Source: DATDIC01 sp963777625
GTDB lineage: Bacteria; Pseudomonadota; Alphaproteobacteria; Acetobacterales; Acetobacteraceae
Length of the DNA: 64,000 nt
Assembly: GCA_963777625.1 (NCBI GenBank)
Contig: CAVZRO010000024.1
Location: 108,133 to 172,132 of the forward strand
Direction of reading: 5' to 3'
In this document: one piece after another, positions 33,193 through 42,186 of the stretch
Position numbering within the stretch: position 1 is the stretch's first letter
How the letters are laid out: each line of letters starts with the position of its first letter
Program-made: the position numbers and the translations under genes
The notes under the pieces: model-generated
What the model was told of the DNA's origin: nothing
The model's database searches: none
The model's input: only the letters and a program-made list of their open reading frames with translations

Positions 33193-34583
33193 ATTTATAA
33201 CGAGTTATTGACGCGTCGGGTGACATTGAGCCGGCGTGGTCGGTTACTTGGTTCAGGCCGGTTCGTAACTTGATGGGCGCGAGGCCGAGCGCTCGCAGGA
33301 CCGCTTTATCCAGGGGTGGGCGCGATGGTGGTGGGCGCGGCAGATCGAAGCCCATCGCGTCGTCGTAGCCCCACAATGCCCAGCCGATGCCCGCTGCTTC
33401 GCAGGCTCTGCCGGACTGCTTCCAGCCACGCCAGCCGAGCCGGCCGATTGAGCTGGGTGGTGGCGCCGAACTCGCCCGCCAGCAGCGCGACATGGTGTTG
33501 CCTGGCCCACGCTGCCGCGGCGGCGATCCGGTTTTCGAGCGAGGCAGCGGTCCATCTCTGGGCGCAATAGAAACGGGCGACACCGGTCGTGACCGGGTCC
33601 GTGGGACCGAATGCGGAGTCACACGCAAGCGGGTCGGGCGCGGGAAACGGCAGCCGGGCGAGGGCGGACCGGTCGAGTCCCGAACGCCACGCGGCGAGCG
33701 AAGTCAGTTCCACCGGGTCGTAGAAGTGGAAGCTGTAGATCACGTTCGGATCGGTGGTTTGGGTTGCTGGTATTGTACCAACCCGGGAGGGCGCAGGCTC
33801 TACATCCGTCATGACATCCGTCATGCCGGCGAAGGCGGGCATCCCGGCGAGAGCCCGCGAGGTTCCGAGGGGTTGGCTGGATTCCCGCTTGCGCGGGAAT
33901 GACGGACGTGGGGCGCCCTCAATGCGGCCTGGTATGAGTTTCTGAAGCCCGCTGATGCTGCCCCAGTCACTTCCGGTCAGCACGATCGTGTCGTGCGGCA
34001 GGGCCGCGCGTAGCTGCTGGCGCAGCCGGTCCTGAAGCGCCGCCCATCCATCGGCGTCGTTCGGGAAGACGGGCTCGTTCAGCAGTTCCGGAAAGGTCAG
34101 CCGCGGGTCCAGCCCGCGCAGCGCCGGTGCCATCCTGTCCCAGAAGCGGAACAGGGCGGTGCGGTCCGCGTTGCTGGATTCGAGATGCCAGTCGCGCGGA
34201 TGCAATGCGATCACCACCGCAAGCCCGTGTCGCTCAAGCCGAGCGATTTGCACGTGAAGCAGCGTCCGGGCCGCGGCCGTGTCGGCGAACGCTGGTTCCA
34301 CAGCAAGTCTGACGAAGGTGAAGCCGACACGGGTCAGATCGTCGATCGCCGCATCGCTCAGATAGTCGCGTATCGAGGCGGGGTCGGTGCGCGGTGGAAA
34401 TCTGAACCAGTTGGTGAGGTTGATGCCGTGGCGGAGCACCGCCAACCGCCCGGCCGGCAGCCCATGCGCATCCGGGCTGGGTGTCTCATCCGGGCGGCCG
34501 GTGCCGCCGCCGAAGGCGTGGCCCGATGACAGCAGCAGGGCGGCTAGCAGGACGCCGCCGATACGGATGAAGCGGATTGTCAA
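33191..34583 (-). pseudogene. GH5-like cellulase family glycoside hydrolase, with in-frame repeat insertion and a frameshift
   Basis: Secreted beta-glycosidase of the GH5/clan-A type. A signal-like helix (IGGVLLAALLLSSGHAFGGG) follows a TTG start near 34583. The catalytic domain has LRHGINLTNWFRFPP, GFTFVRLAVEP, LTFPELLNEP (acid/base Glu) and HHVALLAGEFGA (nucleophile Glu). Between GLQKLIPG and TDPNVIYSFHFYDPVEL, about 55 extra codons come from a palindromic repeat at 33770-33937. Near 33404-33410 one extra base shifts the frame; the expected end (GIGWALWGYDDAMGFDLPR) continues one frame away. Two lesions suggest a gene in decay or one real insertion plus a sequencing indel. Confidence 0.78.
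33770..33937. repeat. Palindromic element inserted inside the GH5 gene
   Basis: About 168 bp of the same family as 26515-26669: cgtcatgccggcgaaggcggg, catcccggcgagagcc, gaggttccgaggggttgg, then tggattcccgcttgcgcggg and aatgacgg, ending caatgcggcctggtatga. A doubled tccgtcatgaca on the left adds a short tandem. It keeps the GH5 reading frame open, adding a Pro/Arg/Ala-rich stretch read as PSFPRKRESSQPLGTSRA. Confidence 0.75.
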
Positions 34584-34631
34584 TCTTTGTCTCGGACTGT
34601 TCGGGCGCAGCGAAGCAGCGAAAGCTTGAGC

Positions 34632-36299
34632 GTGGGTGAATCGGAACGGGTGATTCCGGGGACATGCGGGTCGCCGCGGGGAGACCCGTCCGGCCGCTTC
34701 CGGCCTGGGTTCGCGTCGACGAATCAGCATCGAAGTCGGCGGATATCGTTTGTCCGCATAGAAGGGCAGGGGAGGCAGTGGTTCCGTCCGGCGCTCGTGC
34801 TGGCCTTGGCTGGCGTCGTGCTGGCTGCCGCGGCGCTGTTGCGCAGTTTCGAATATGATGAAGCCTACAGCATCTTTGTCACCTCCGGCGTTCCCCGACC
34901 GATCTGGCCGTCGGTGCCCTTCACCGCCGCGTCCACACGGTGGGCCTATACCGGGACCGCGTCGCTGGTTTCGATCGCGCGGGCGTTGCGGCAAACCGAC
35001 GTGCACCCGCCGCTGTATTTCTGGATGCTGCATATCTGGCGAGCGGTCGCCGGCGACTCGCTGTTCGCCGCGCGGCTGCTCTCGGTTCTGCTTGGCGTCG
35101 GTTCGCTGGCGCTGGTCGGCCGGATCGCGCGTCGGGCCGCCATCCCAGCTTCGCTGGCGATGCTGTTGACGCTGGGCTGCTACGGATTTGCGTACACCAA
35201 CGCCATCGCCCGGGGCTTCGCACTCGCTCAGTTGTTGGCGCTTGGCGGTGTGCTGCTCGCGCTGGCGGCGGCGCAGCTTCGCTCGGCCCGGGCGTCGCTC
35301 TGTGCGGGACTGCTGCTCGGGGCGGCCAGCTTCGCCAACTACCTGGGATGTTTCATCGGCGTGGCCACCGTGCTGTGGCTGTTTCTCGTGCGGCTGCGAC
35401 AGTGGCGCCTGTGGGTCGGCGCGGCCGTCGGACTGCTGGCGTTCGTGCCGGCCGATCTGTGGTTCTTTGTCGCGCAGCGGAACAGCCGCGGCGGACAGTT
35501 CCCGGCGTTTGAATGGGCGTCCGGGCTGGCGCGGCTGATGCGCTACGCGGCGGGGGCGGTGCTCGGCGGGTTGCCGCTTTACGTGACCGGAGCAGAGCGG
35601 GCAGCGGTGGGCGCGATGCTCGCCGCCGGATTGGCGGCGCTGCTCACGCTGATCGCGTGGCGATGGCGGCACATCGCTCTGCCGGAGCCCAGGCTGCTGT
35701 TCGCGCTGGCGGCAGCGGCGCCGCCGGCAGGACTGATCGTGCTGGGGCTGGTGTTTGACACGACACCGATCGAATTGCGGTATCTTTCCTTCTCGGTCCC
35801 GTTCCTGGCCCTGTTGAGTGCCGGCGCGCTTGCGACTTTGCCGCGTTGGCTGGGCCGGGTCGGTACCGCCGTGCTGCTTGGCGCGCAGGCACTGGCGATT
35901 GCCGGGCTGTTGACTCGGGCGGAAACGATGCAGCCGGCGCGCGCCACGGCGAGGGCAGCCAGCGCGTTGGTCGGTCCGCACGGCCTGGTGCTGTTGTCGC
36001 GCGGCAATGACGGTGTCGGCGTGGTCGGCCCTTTCCTGGCGGAGTCACCTTCGTGGTTGCGCGTGCTGCTGATCGGGCGAGGCACCAGCGTGGATCGGAT
36101 CGATGCCGCGGTCGAAGGTGTTCCGCGCGTCGTGCTCGCCCTGGAGGAACCGGACGCCGACAGCCGCGCAGAGGTACAGGAAATGCGGGCGGCGTTCGCC
36201 AATCCATGCTGGCGGGCTGTGGCTGAAGGGTTCAACGTGGTCGCGTACGATCGTGTGTGCGTGAGAGATTCACCATGTTGTTCCCGGGATTCACACTGA
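34632..36299 (+). CDS. Polytopic GT-C-type (PMT/ArnT-like) membrane glycosyltransferase
   Basis: A membrane protein with about 11 hydrophobic helices. The first helix (ALVLALAGVVLAAAALLRSF) is followed by EYDEAYSIF, whose acidic pair sits in the first extracytoplasmic loop as in GT39/ArnT-like enzymes using polyprenyl-phosphate sugars. TDVHPPLYFWMLHIWR is also typical. The C-terminal 120 residues are soluble. The start is uncertain: GTG 34632 is used, TTG 34587 is possible, and the conserved part begins near residue 50. It ends 25 bp inside the next gene and is divergent from the GH5 gene. Substrate unknown. Confidence 0.75.
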   Translation: MGESERVIPGTCGSPRGDPSGRFRPGFASTNQHRSRRISFVRIEGQGRQWFRPALVLALAGVVLAAAALLRSFEYDEAYSIFVTSGVPRPIWPSVPFTAASTRWAYTGTASLVSIARALRQTDVHPPLYFWMLHIWRAVAGDSLFAARLLSVLLGVGSLALVGRIARRAAIPASLAMLLTLGCYGFAYTNAIARGFALAQLLALGGVLLALAAAQLRSARASLCAGLLLGAASFANYLGCFIGVATVLWLFLVRLRQWRLWVGAAVGLLAFVPADLWFFVAQRNSRGGQFPAFEWASGLARLMRYAAGAVLGGLPLYVTGAERAAVGAMLAAGLAALLTLIAWRWRHIALPEPRLLFALAAAAPPAGLIVLGLVFDTTPIELRYLSFSVPFLALLSAGALATLPRWLGRVGTAVLLGAQALAIAGLLTRAETMQPARATARAASALVGPHGLVLLSRGNDGVGVVGPFLAESPSWLRVLLIGRGTSVDRIDAAVEGVPRVVLALEEPDADSRAEVQEMRAAFANPCWRAVAEGFNVVAYDRVCVRDSPCCSRDSH

Positions 36300-37159
36300 C
36301 CGAAATCCAGGTGCCCGGCGGCCGCATCCGGCTGCGGCATGGCGGGTCCGGTCCGCCTTTGCTGATGCTGCATGGCAACCCGCAGACGCACGCGATGTGG
36401 CACCGCACCGCGCCGGCACTGGCCGAACGCTTCTCGGTGGTCTGTCCCGACCTGCGGGGCTATGGCGGATCGTTCAAGCCGGCGGCGAGCGCGGATCACG
36501 CCGCCTATGCGAAGCGTGTCATGGCGGCGGACATGGTCGCGGTGATGCAGCAGCTCGGTCACGCGCGGTTCCGGCTGGCCGGGCACGATCGGGGCGCGCG
36601 CGTGGCGCAGCGGCTCGCGCTCGATCATCCGCAGTGCGTGGAGGCGATGGCGGTGCTCGACATCATCCCGACGATCGAGCATTTCGAGCGGACCGACATG
36701 ACGTTCGCGCTGGGCTATTATCATTGGTTCTGGTTTGCCCAGCCGCACCCGTTTCCGGAATCGCTGATCAGCGCCGCGCCGGAGATATGGTTTCACGCGC
36801 ATACAAGCCGGTCGTCGCGTCCCGCGGACCTGTTCGATCCAGAGGCGCTGGCCGATTATCTGGATGCGGCACGCCGTCCCGACACGATCGTTGGCATGTG
36901 CGAGGATTACCGGGCCGCCGCGAGCATCGACCTGGAGCACGACAGGGCGAGCCGGGCAAGGCGAGAGACGATCCAGTGCCCGCTGCTGGTCCTGTGGGGC
37001 GCGCGCGGGCGGATCGCCGAGTGGTACGATCCGCTTTCGGTGTGGCGCAACTATTGCTCCGCAGAGGTGGGCGGACACGCGGTGGAGTCAGGGCACTACA
37101 TTCCCGAGGAAGCACCGGAGGCAATGCTGGCGACGTTCCAGACGTTCTTTCGGTCGTAG
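36275..37159 (+). CDS. Alpha/beta hydrolase, fluoroacetate dehalogenase-like
   Basis: A 294-residue hydrolase from ATG 36275. Nucleophile Asp105 lies in GHDRGARVAQRLALDHP, with Arg106 and Arg109 forming the carboxylate-binding pair, Asp129 in LDIIPT, His150-Trp151 in YHWFWFAQP forming the halide pocket, and a catalytic His274 in SGHYIPEEAP. These correspond one to one to the fluoroacetate dehalogenase family (Asp110, Arg111, Arg114, Asp134, His155, Trp156, His280), so haloacetate hydrolysis is a reasonable prediction. It overlaps the end of the GT-C gene by 25 bp; GTG 36257 is an alternative start. Confidence 0.88.
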   Translation: MLFPGFTLTEIQVPGGRIRLRHGGSGPPLLMLHGNPQTHAMWHRTAPALAERFSVVCPDLRGYGGSFKPAASADHAAYAKRVMAADMVAVMQQLGHARFRLAGHDRGARVAQRLALDHPQCVEAMAVLDIIPTIEHFERTDMTFALGYYHWFWFAQPHPFPESLISAAPEIWFHAHTSRSSRPADLFDPEALADYLDAARRPDTIVGMCEDYRAAASIDLEHDRASRARRETIQCPLLVLWGARGRIAEWYDPLSVWRNYCSAEVGGHAVESGHYIPEEAPEAMLATFQTFFRS

Positions 37160-37217
37160 CTCCGTGCCGGGATTGCCTTCCAGGGGGCGGTGTACTCGAA
37201 GCAACAAGAAACTCTAG

Positions 37218-37321
37218 CCACAGAGACGCGGAGGCACGGAGAAGGCGGTCTGCGTTTTGTGCCGAGCGCCGCGGTTCGTTGGCCGCGTGAAACGCCAAAC
37301 CTCAACTCCGCGCCTCTGTGG
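37218..37321. repeat. Inverted repeat remnant resembling the GxxExxY cassette flanks
   Basis: ccacagagacgcggag (37218-37233) and ctccgcgcctctgtgg (37306-37321) are reverse complements with one mismatch; the left arm continues gcacggagaagg, like the cacggaga motif at 10008. Only 72 bp lie between the arms and no gene remains. It may be an emptied copy of the cassette at 10008-10471, and it fills the gap between the dehalogenase and SMP-30 genes. Confidence 0.5.
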
Positions 37322-37330
37322 GCCGTTATA

Positions 37331-38509
37331 TTATCCCGGAGCGGCGCCCTGGATGTTGACCCGCAGCATGTAGATCGACTGGCTGGCGGTCATGAACAGG
37401 AAATCCCGCTTCGGCCCGGCAAAGCACACATTGGCGCAGATTTCCGGCAGCCGGATACGCCCGATCACTTTGCCTGATGAGTTCCACACCGTGACGCCGC
37501 AGTAGCCGAGGGGCGCACTCGATCCGACCCAAAGATTGCCGGCGCGATCGGCACGCATGCCGTCCGGTCCGCAATGCACACCATCCACCATGCAGTCGGA
37601 AAATAGACGCATGTTGCTCAGCGTGTGGCCCTGCACGTCGAACGCGTAGATGACGCCCTTGCCGCCTTGCCCGGCGACATCGCCAGGTCCGGCGCCGGTG
37701 CTGATCAGGTAAAACGTCTTGTAGTCCGGCGAGAAGCAAAGACCGTTCGGGTCCGGCACCTGCGCCCCGGTCACGACCGCATCCAGCCGGCCGCTCGGGT
37801 CCCAGCGATAGGTATTGGTTCGCAACACGCGACGGATGCCGCCCATCGGCCGGACGGTATCGCCGATCAGGGGCTGATAGAGTCCGTTCGGGTTTGCCGG
37901 ACCGCCGGCGACGTCGGGGTGGCCCTCGGAGAGTTGGTCGCCGTAGGGCGGGTCGGTGAACCAGACGCTGCCGTCGGGATGCGGGACGATATCGTTCGGG
38001 GAGTTCAGCGGTGCGTTGTCGAAGGAGTTGGCCAGCACCGTCATTGATCCGTCCTGTTCCCACCGCACGACGCGACGAAAGAAGTCCTGGCAGGAAAGCT
38101 GCCGCCCCTGGAAATCGAAACTGTTCCCGTTGCCGTTGTACGACGGCTTGCGGAATACGCTGACCCGCCCGGTGTCCCACAGGTAGCGGTGCTGGGTATC
38201 GCCTTTTACGTCACTGAATACTGCGTACTGTCCCTCGCTGGACCATGCAGGGCCTTCCGCCCATTGAAAGCCGGTTGCCAGCCGATGAATGGCGGCCAAG
38301 CCGACGAGGTACTGCTTGAACTCATTGTCGATCACGATCACGTCGGGATCGGGGAACAACTCCGGCGGAGCAAAGCGCCCCCATTGGCGCGGCGGCTGCG
38401 AGATGACGGTCGGGGGGCTTCCGAACTGTGGTTTGGCTTCCTGAGCGAAGGCCAGAGTCGGAACCAGGGCAGCAGCGCCGGTCAACACGCCGCGGCGGGA
38501 CAAGGTCAT
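37331..38509 (-). CDS. SMP-30/gluconolactonase family protein with Tat-type signal
   Basis: A 392-residue exported beta-propeller. The N-terminus TLSRRGVLTGAAALVPTLAFA has the twin Arg and hydrophobic run of a Tat signal. The propeller carries FQWAEGPAWSSEGQYAVFSD, NSPNDIVPHPDGSVWFTDPPYG and PNGLCFSPDYKTFYL, the metal-ligand segments of the SMP-30/regucalcin/gluconolactonase family. It likely hydrolyses a sugar or other lactone in the periplasm. The start at 38509 is chosen for the ggaggaaa site and signal; an ATG at 38584 overlaps the hydrolase stop. It is last in the minus-strand run. Confidence 0.9.
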   Translation of the reverse strand: MTLSRRGVLTGAAALVPTLAFAQEAKPQFGSPPTVISQPPRQWGRFAPPELFPDPDVIVIDNEFKQYLVGLAAIHRLATGFQWAEGPAWSSEGQYAVFSDVKGDTQHRYLWDTGRVSVFRKPSYNGNGNSFDFQGRQLSCQDFFRRVVRWEQDGSMTVLANSFDNAPLNSPNDIVPHPDGSVWFTDPPYGDQLSEGHPDVAGGPANPNGLYQPLIGDTVRPMGGIRRVLRTNTYRWDPSGRLDAVVTGAQVPDPNGLCFSPDYKTFYLISTGAGPGDVAGQGGKGVIYAFDVQGHTLSNMRLFSDCMVDGVHCGPDGMRADRAGNLWVGSSAPLGYCGVTVWNSSGKVIGRIRLPEICANVCFAGPKRDFLFMTASQSIYMLRVNIQGAAPG

Positions 38510-38580
38510 CGCATTTCCTCCCGATGTATTGACCAGAGTGGATGCCGGCTGGTTGCGCCTGTCAACCGAGCCGCGTTCAA

Positions 38581-39471
38581 TCATCGCGGAGCGGCAAGCT
38601 CCATGATCGCCTGGACGACGGACTGCGGCGCCTCACGCGGCAGGAAATGTCCGGCGTGCGGAAGCACGCGGCGCTGATATTGCGCGGTGAAGCTGCTGGC
38701 GTCGCGATCGGTGGTTGCGGGCGGCGTGACGCCATCGGCCTCACCGTGCAGATTGATGGTCGGTATCGTGATGGGCGGGTGTGCCGCCAGTTGCTGTTCG
38801 ACAAATTCGAGCGCCGGATCGCCGGACGCGTTGCCGTAGCGATGGCGGTAGGATTGGATCACCACGTCGACGAAATCGGGATTATCGAAGCTGACGGCGG
38901 TGCGCTCATAGGTCGCGTCGTCGAAGCGGTAGTTAGGTGACCATAACTGCCAGAGCAGGCGGCAGATCTCGCGGCGGTTCTGCTGAAGCCCGGCACGACC
39001 GCGCTCGGTGTGGAAATACCACTGGTACCAATAGCGTTGTTCCTGCGCGGCGGAGGCGGGCCGGTTCGCGGTGGCGATCGACTGGATGTTGTAGCCGGTG
39101 ATCGAGACCAGCCCGCGCACAAGCTGCGGCCATAGCGCGGCGACGATGCAGGCCGCCCGTCCGCCCCAGTCGTAACCGGCCAGGACGGCGGGTTCGATGC
39201 CAAGCGCCTGCATGAAGTCGCGCAGATCGCATCCGAGCGCGGCCTGCTGGCCGGAGCGCGGCGTGTCCGCATGCAGGAACCGCGTCGGTCCGTAGCCGCG
39301 CAGCCACGGCACGAGCACGCGGTATCCGGCCGCGGCGAGCGGGGGCGCGACGTCATCGTAGCAATGCGGATCATCGGGAAAACCGTGCAGCAGGATGACC
39401 GGCGTGCCGGTTGCAGGGCCGGTTTCATGGTAGGCGACGTCGAGTGCGGCGGTACCGATGCTCCGCTGCAT
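38581..39471 (-). CDS. Alpha/beta hydrolase, epoxide hydrolase/dehalogenase-like
   Basis: A 296-residue hydrolase. VILLHGFPDDPHCYDDV gives the oxyanion HGFPD, LAGYDWGGRAACI places Asp as the nucleophile, and HAGHFLPREAP holds the catalytic His. An Asp nucleophile with HGFP and a lid containing YWYQWYFHTERG points to an epoxide hydrolase or haloalkane dehalogenase subtype rather than an esterase. It lies 5 bp after the VOC gene and is probably co-transcribed with it and the SMP-30 gene. Substrate unknown. Confidence 0.88.
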   Translation of the reverse strand: MQRSIGTAALDVAYHETGPATGTPVILLHGFPDDPHCYDDVAPPLAAAGYRVLVPWLRGYGPTRFLHADTPRSGQQAALGCDLRDFMQALGIEPAVLAGYDWGGRAACIVAALWPQLVRGLVSITGYNIQSIATANRPASAAQEQRYWYQWYFHTERGRAGLQQNRREICRLLWQLWSPNYRFDDATYERTAVSFDNPDFVDVVIQSYRHRYGNASGDPALEFVEQQLAAHPPITIPTINLHGEADGVTPPATTDRDASSFTAQYQRRVLPHAGHFLPREAPQSVVQAIMELAAPR

Positions 39472-39476
39472 GACCG

Positions 39477-39971
39477 TCAGTCCGCCGTCGCGCGTCCGAG
39501 GCGACTTTCATTAGCACGGGAACCCATTACGTCGGTGTACTCCGCGATCATCGTGTCGGGCGCCAGTTCGATCATCAGCCGGTTTTCCACCCAGAACTCG
39601 ATGACGTGGAAGAACGGCTTCTGGCCGCGCGGCCCGCGGCCGAACAGCCGGGTGCGCCAACCTTCGCGCGCGCCGATACGCTCGATCTCGTCGGCGGAGG
39701 CGGGCACCGACAGCAGGAAATGGAACGGGACGGTGGCCGGCACGGGCTGGCTGCGCAGGCCGGTCACCTGCTCATTATCGGTGACGCCCGGCTTCAGCGT
39801 GGTATCTTCGGGATAAACCTCCACCATGGTGCCGTGCTCGTCGCCGCTGACCGCCATGAAGGAATCGGCGATCTGGCCGGGGAACGGATGGCAGTGCCCG
39901 TGCATGATCTCCGCCAGGACTTCCGCGACGTGCTGCGGCTGGCGGGCGGAAATGGAAACATGGTGGATCAT
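39477..39971 (-). CDS. VOC (glyoxalase/dioxygenase) superfamily protein
   Basis: A 164-residue protein starting MIHHVSISARQPQHVAEVLA, the first beta-alpha unit of a VOC module. His, the internal GTMVEVYPEDTTLKPG and the late FHVIEFWVENRLMIELA supply the paired beta strands and likely metal ligands. Such proteins include glyoxalases, extradiol dioxygenases and resistance proteins; the role here is not inferable. It is 5 bp upstream of the alpha/beta hydrolase, and a solute-binding-protein remnant lies immediately upstream. Confidence 0.82.
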   Translation of the reverse strand: MIHHVSISARQPQHVAEVLAEIMHGHCHPFPGQIADSFMAVSGDEHGTMVEVYPEDTTLKPGVTDNEQVTGLRSQPVPATVPFHFLLSVPASADEIERIGAREGWRTRLFGRGPRGQKPFFHVIEFWVENRLMIELAPDTMIAEYTDVMGSRANESRLGRATAD

Positions 39972-39990
39972 TGTTTGCGTCCTTTGCTGT

Positions 39991-40169
39991 TCAGCCCCCG
40001 GCTGCGAGTGCCTCGATCTGCTGCTGACCCCAGTTCACTGCATCATCGACCGGCATGCGGTCAACCAGTATCTTCTGCAACACCTTGGTAAGGATGTTGG
40101 CGTCCCATATTTTTCCGGCCAGCGCGCCTGCTTCGGTCAGGCGCGGATGCGTGGGTAAATGTCAGTGTG
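39991..40169 (-). pseudogene. C-terminal remnant of an ABC extracellular solute-binding protein
   Basis: Reading the minus strand between cinA and the VOC gene gives LTEAGALAGKIWDANILTK and VLQKILVDRMPVDDAVNWGQ then QQIEALAAGG and a stop at 39991. This is the typical C-terminal tail of a sugar-type solute-binding protein. Just upstream, HTDIYPRIRA continues the same family in another frame, so about 60 codons survive with a frame error. No N-terminal part or permease genes remain; a deletion must have joined this tail to the cinA 3' end. Confidence 0.65.
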
Positions 40170-40179
40170 CGGCCGGGCA

Positions 40180-41433
40180 TCAGGTCTTCTCGAAGTCGAT
40201 GCGCTCCACGACGGGTAGATGCTGGAGATGGCGGCGCAGGCAGTCCAGGCCCAGCTCGACGGCGCCCAGCCGCACCCAGTCGCGCCCGCCAAGAATGCGG
40301 GAGCGGCGGAATGCCGTGCCGGTTTCGGTGGCAATGGCGATATGGATGCTGCCGCCGAAATCGATGCGATCGGCGCCTTCGTCCAGGTCAATCAGTACCG
40401 CCAGGGCGTGGGTGGCGCCGGCGTGCCGGCGGGCTGCGTCAGCCACCTGTTCGGTGATTTCCTGCGTCAGCTCGCCGCCGGTCCAGTGCGGCACGAGCTG
40501 AGCCAGGTCACGCACCACGGTGCCGCGGCGGAATATGCGCTCGGCCCCCGGCAGGTGCGCGATCCGCCCGGCAATCTGGCCGGCGGTGAAGGTTTCGACC
40601 ACGGCGAGGGATGCCTCCGCGGCGATCAGTTCGGCCAGCACCACGCCTTCCAGCGTCTGGTCGTCTTCCCCCAGAATGAAGTTGCCGATGCGCTTGCGCA
40701 CCTCCGCCTCCACCGGCGCCAGCTTGCGGCGGACATCATCCAGGTCGGTGCCGCGCACGGCCAGCTTCGTTTCGAGCTGCGGGTAATGCGCCCGGAACCC
40801 CAGCTTGACGCTGCCATCCGGCGCCAACGCCTCGACTCCTGTCAGCAGTAAATCGACATGCAATTCTCCCAGCCCGTACGAATGGAACCGCTTGAGGAAG
40901 ATCGTTTGCGACACCCCGCTACGAGCCAGCAAACGCGGGATGATCTGCTCTTCCAGCATCCGCCGCAGCTCGCGCGGCACGCCTGGGGTGAAGAAGAATC
41001 GTGCCTTGTCGATGTCCATCGCGAAGCCGCAGGCGGTGCCGACCGGATTGTCCAGTAGCTCCGACCCGGTGGGCAGCATCGCTTGCTTGCGGTTGTTAGG
41101 CGGCATGACGCGGCTTCGCCGGGCGAAGAAGGACTCCATGCGGGCGAGCCAATCCTCGTTCAGTACCAGTTCCACGCCGGCGGCCTGTGCCGCGATCTCC
41201 TGCGACAGGTCGTCGATCGTGGGACCCAGGCCGCCATTGACGATCACCGCCTCCGCGCGCCCGGCGGCGAGGCGGAATGCTTCCAGCAGACGCTCCCGGT
41301 CGTCGCCGACAGTGGTGCCCCAGATCACCGACAGGCCGACATCCTCCAGCTTCTGGCTCATGTAGCTGAAGTTGGAATTGATGATCTTGCCGGTCAGGAC
41401 CTCATCGCCGGTACACAGGATTTCGATGCGCAC
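40180..41433 (-). CDS. CinA-like protein (molybdopterin-binding domain plus degenerate deamidase domain)
   Basis: A 417-residue protein. The N-terminal MoaB/MogA-like domain (about 1-170) has EILCTGDEVLTGKIINSN and VIVNGGLGPTIDDLSQEIAA, followed by MLPTGSELLDNPVGTACGF. The C-terminal domain (from about 265) matches the NMN deamidase (PncC) fold but has VETFTAGQIAGRIA where active members have a Ser-containing ESxTGG motif, so deamidase activity may be lost or changed. It lies 3 bp after the SDR gene and at the end of the sox operon, an unusual place for cinA, suggesting a metabolic role. Confidence 0.85.
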   Translation of the reverse strand: MRIEILCTGDEVLTGKIINSNFSYMSQKLEDVGLSVIWGTTVGDDRERLLEAFRLAAGRAEAVIVNGGLGPTIDDLSQEIAAQAAGVELVLNEDWLARMESFFARRSRVMPPNNRKQAMLPTGSELLDNPVGTACGFAMDIDKARFFFTPGVPRELRRMLEEQIIPRLLARSGVSQTIFLKRFHSYGLGELHVDLLLTGVEALAPDGSVKLGFRAHYPQLETKLAVRGTDLDDVRRKLAPVEAEVRKRIGNFILGEDDQTLEGVVLAELIAAEASLAVVETFTAGQIAGRIAHLPGAERIFRRGTVVRDLAQLVPHWTGGELTQEITEQVADAARRHAGATHALAVLIDLDEGADRIDFGGSIHIAIATETGTAFRRSRILGGRDWVRLGAVELGLDCLRRHLQHLPVVERIDFEKT

Positions 41434-41436
41434 GGT

Positions 41437-42183
41437 CTAATACGCCAGGAATCCGCCGTCGGCCGGCAGCGTCACGCCGGTGATGTAGCGTGCCATGTCG
41501 GATGCCAGGAACACCGCCGGTCCGGCGATATCCGCCGGCTCACCGAGACGGCCGAGCGGGATGCGGGTCTGAAAGTTGCGCATGTAATCGGCATTCTGGC
41601 GCGCCTGTTCGTTCAGCGGCGTGGCGATCAGGCCCGGTGCGATCGCGTTGACCCGCACGCCGTCCGGCGACAGCTCGATGGCCAGCGCCTTGGTCAGCGC
41701 GCGCACCCCGCCCTTGGACGTGGTGTAGGCGGCCGAGTTGGGGAGTGCCACGAACGACTGAACGGAGCCGATATTGATGATCGAACCCTTCGTCTCGATC
41801 AGGTGCGCGCGAAAGGCGGTGGTCACGTTGAACACACCATCGAGATTGACCGCCAGCGTCGCGTCCCAGTCCGAACGTGCACGCGTGTCCTTGATCTTGC
41901 CGCGGCGGATGATGCCGGCATTGTTCACCAGCACCGATACCGGTCCGACATCCCGATGCACGGACGCCGCAAGCCCGTCACAGGCATCCCGGTCGATGAC
42001 ATTCAGGGTGTAGGCCGCCGTATTGCCGCCGATATCGGTCGCAACGTGCTGCGCCGCCGATCCGTTCACGTCCACCACCAGCACGCGCGCACCCGCCGCT
42101 GCCATGGCGTGCGCGATGCCTTCGCCGATGCCGGATCCGCCACCGGTGACCAGGGCGATCCGCCCGTCCAGCAATCCCGGCAT
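41437..42183 (-). CDS. SDR family oxidoreductase
   Basis: A 248-residue short-chain dehydrogenase: ALVTGGGSGIGEGIAHAMAA (cofactor), LVNNAGIIRRGKI, catalytic Ser in INIGSVQSFV, and YTTSK. Asp after the second strand (VLVVDVN) suggests NAD preference. The ending TLPADGGFLAY is typical. It is separated by 3 bp from the SDR upstream and by 3 bp from the CinA-like gene downstream, so all three belong to one transcript. The substrate is probably a polyol or sugar-like hydroxy compound, but this is not certain. Confidence 0.92.
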   Translation of the reverse strand: MPGLLDGRIALVTGGGSGIGEGIAHAMAAAGARVLVVDVNGSAAQHVATDIGGNTAAYTLNVIDRDACDGLAASVHRDVGPVSVLVNNAGIIRRGKIKDTRARSDWDATLAVNLDGVFNVTTAFRAHLIETKGSIINIGSVQSFVALPNSAAYTTSKGGVRALTKALAIELSPDGVRVNAIAPGLIATPLNEQARQNADYMRNFQTRIPLGRLGEPADIAGPAVFLASDMARYITGVTLPADGGFLAY

Positions 42184-42186
42184 GGC

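Noticed and set aside
33306..35981. An 891-codon minus-strand frame across GH5 and the membrane glycosyltransferase
   Set aside because: Only the part below about 34583 is GH5-like; the upstream part is Arg/Gln-rich antisense of the glycosyltransferase gene.
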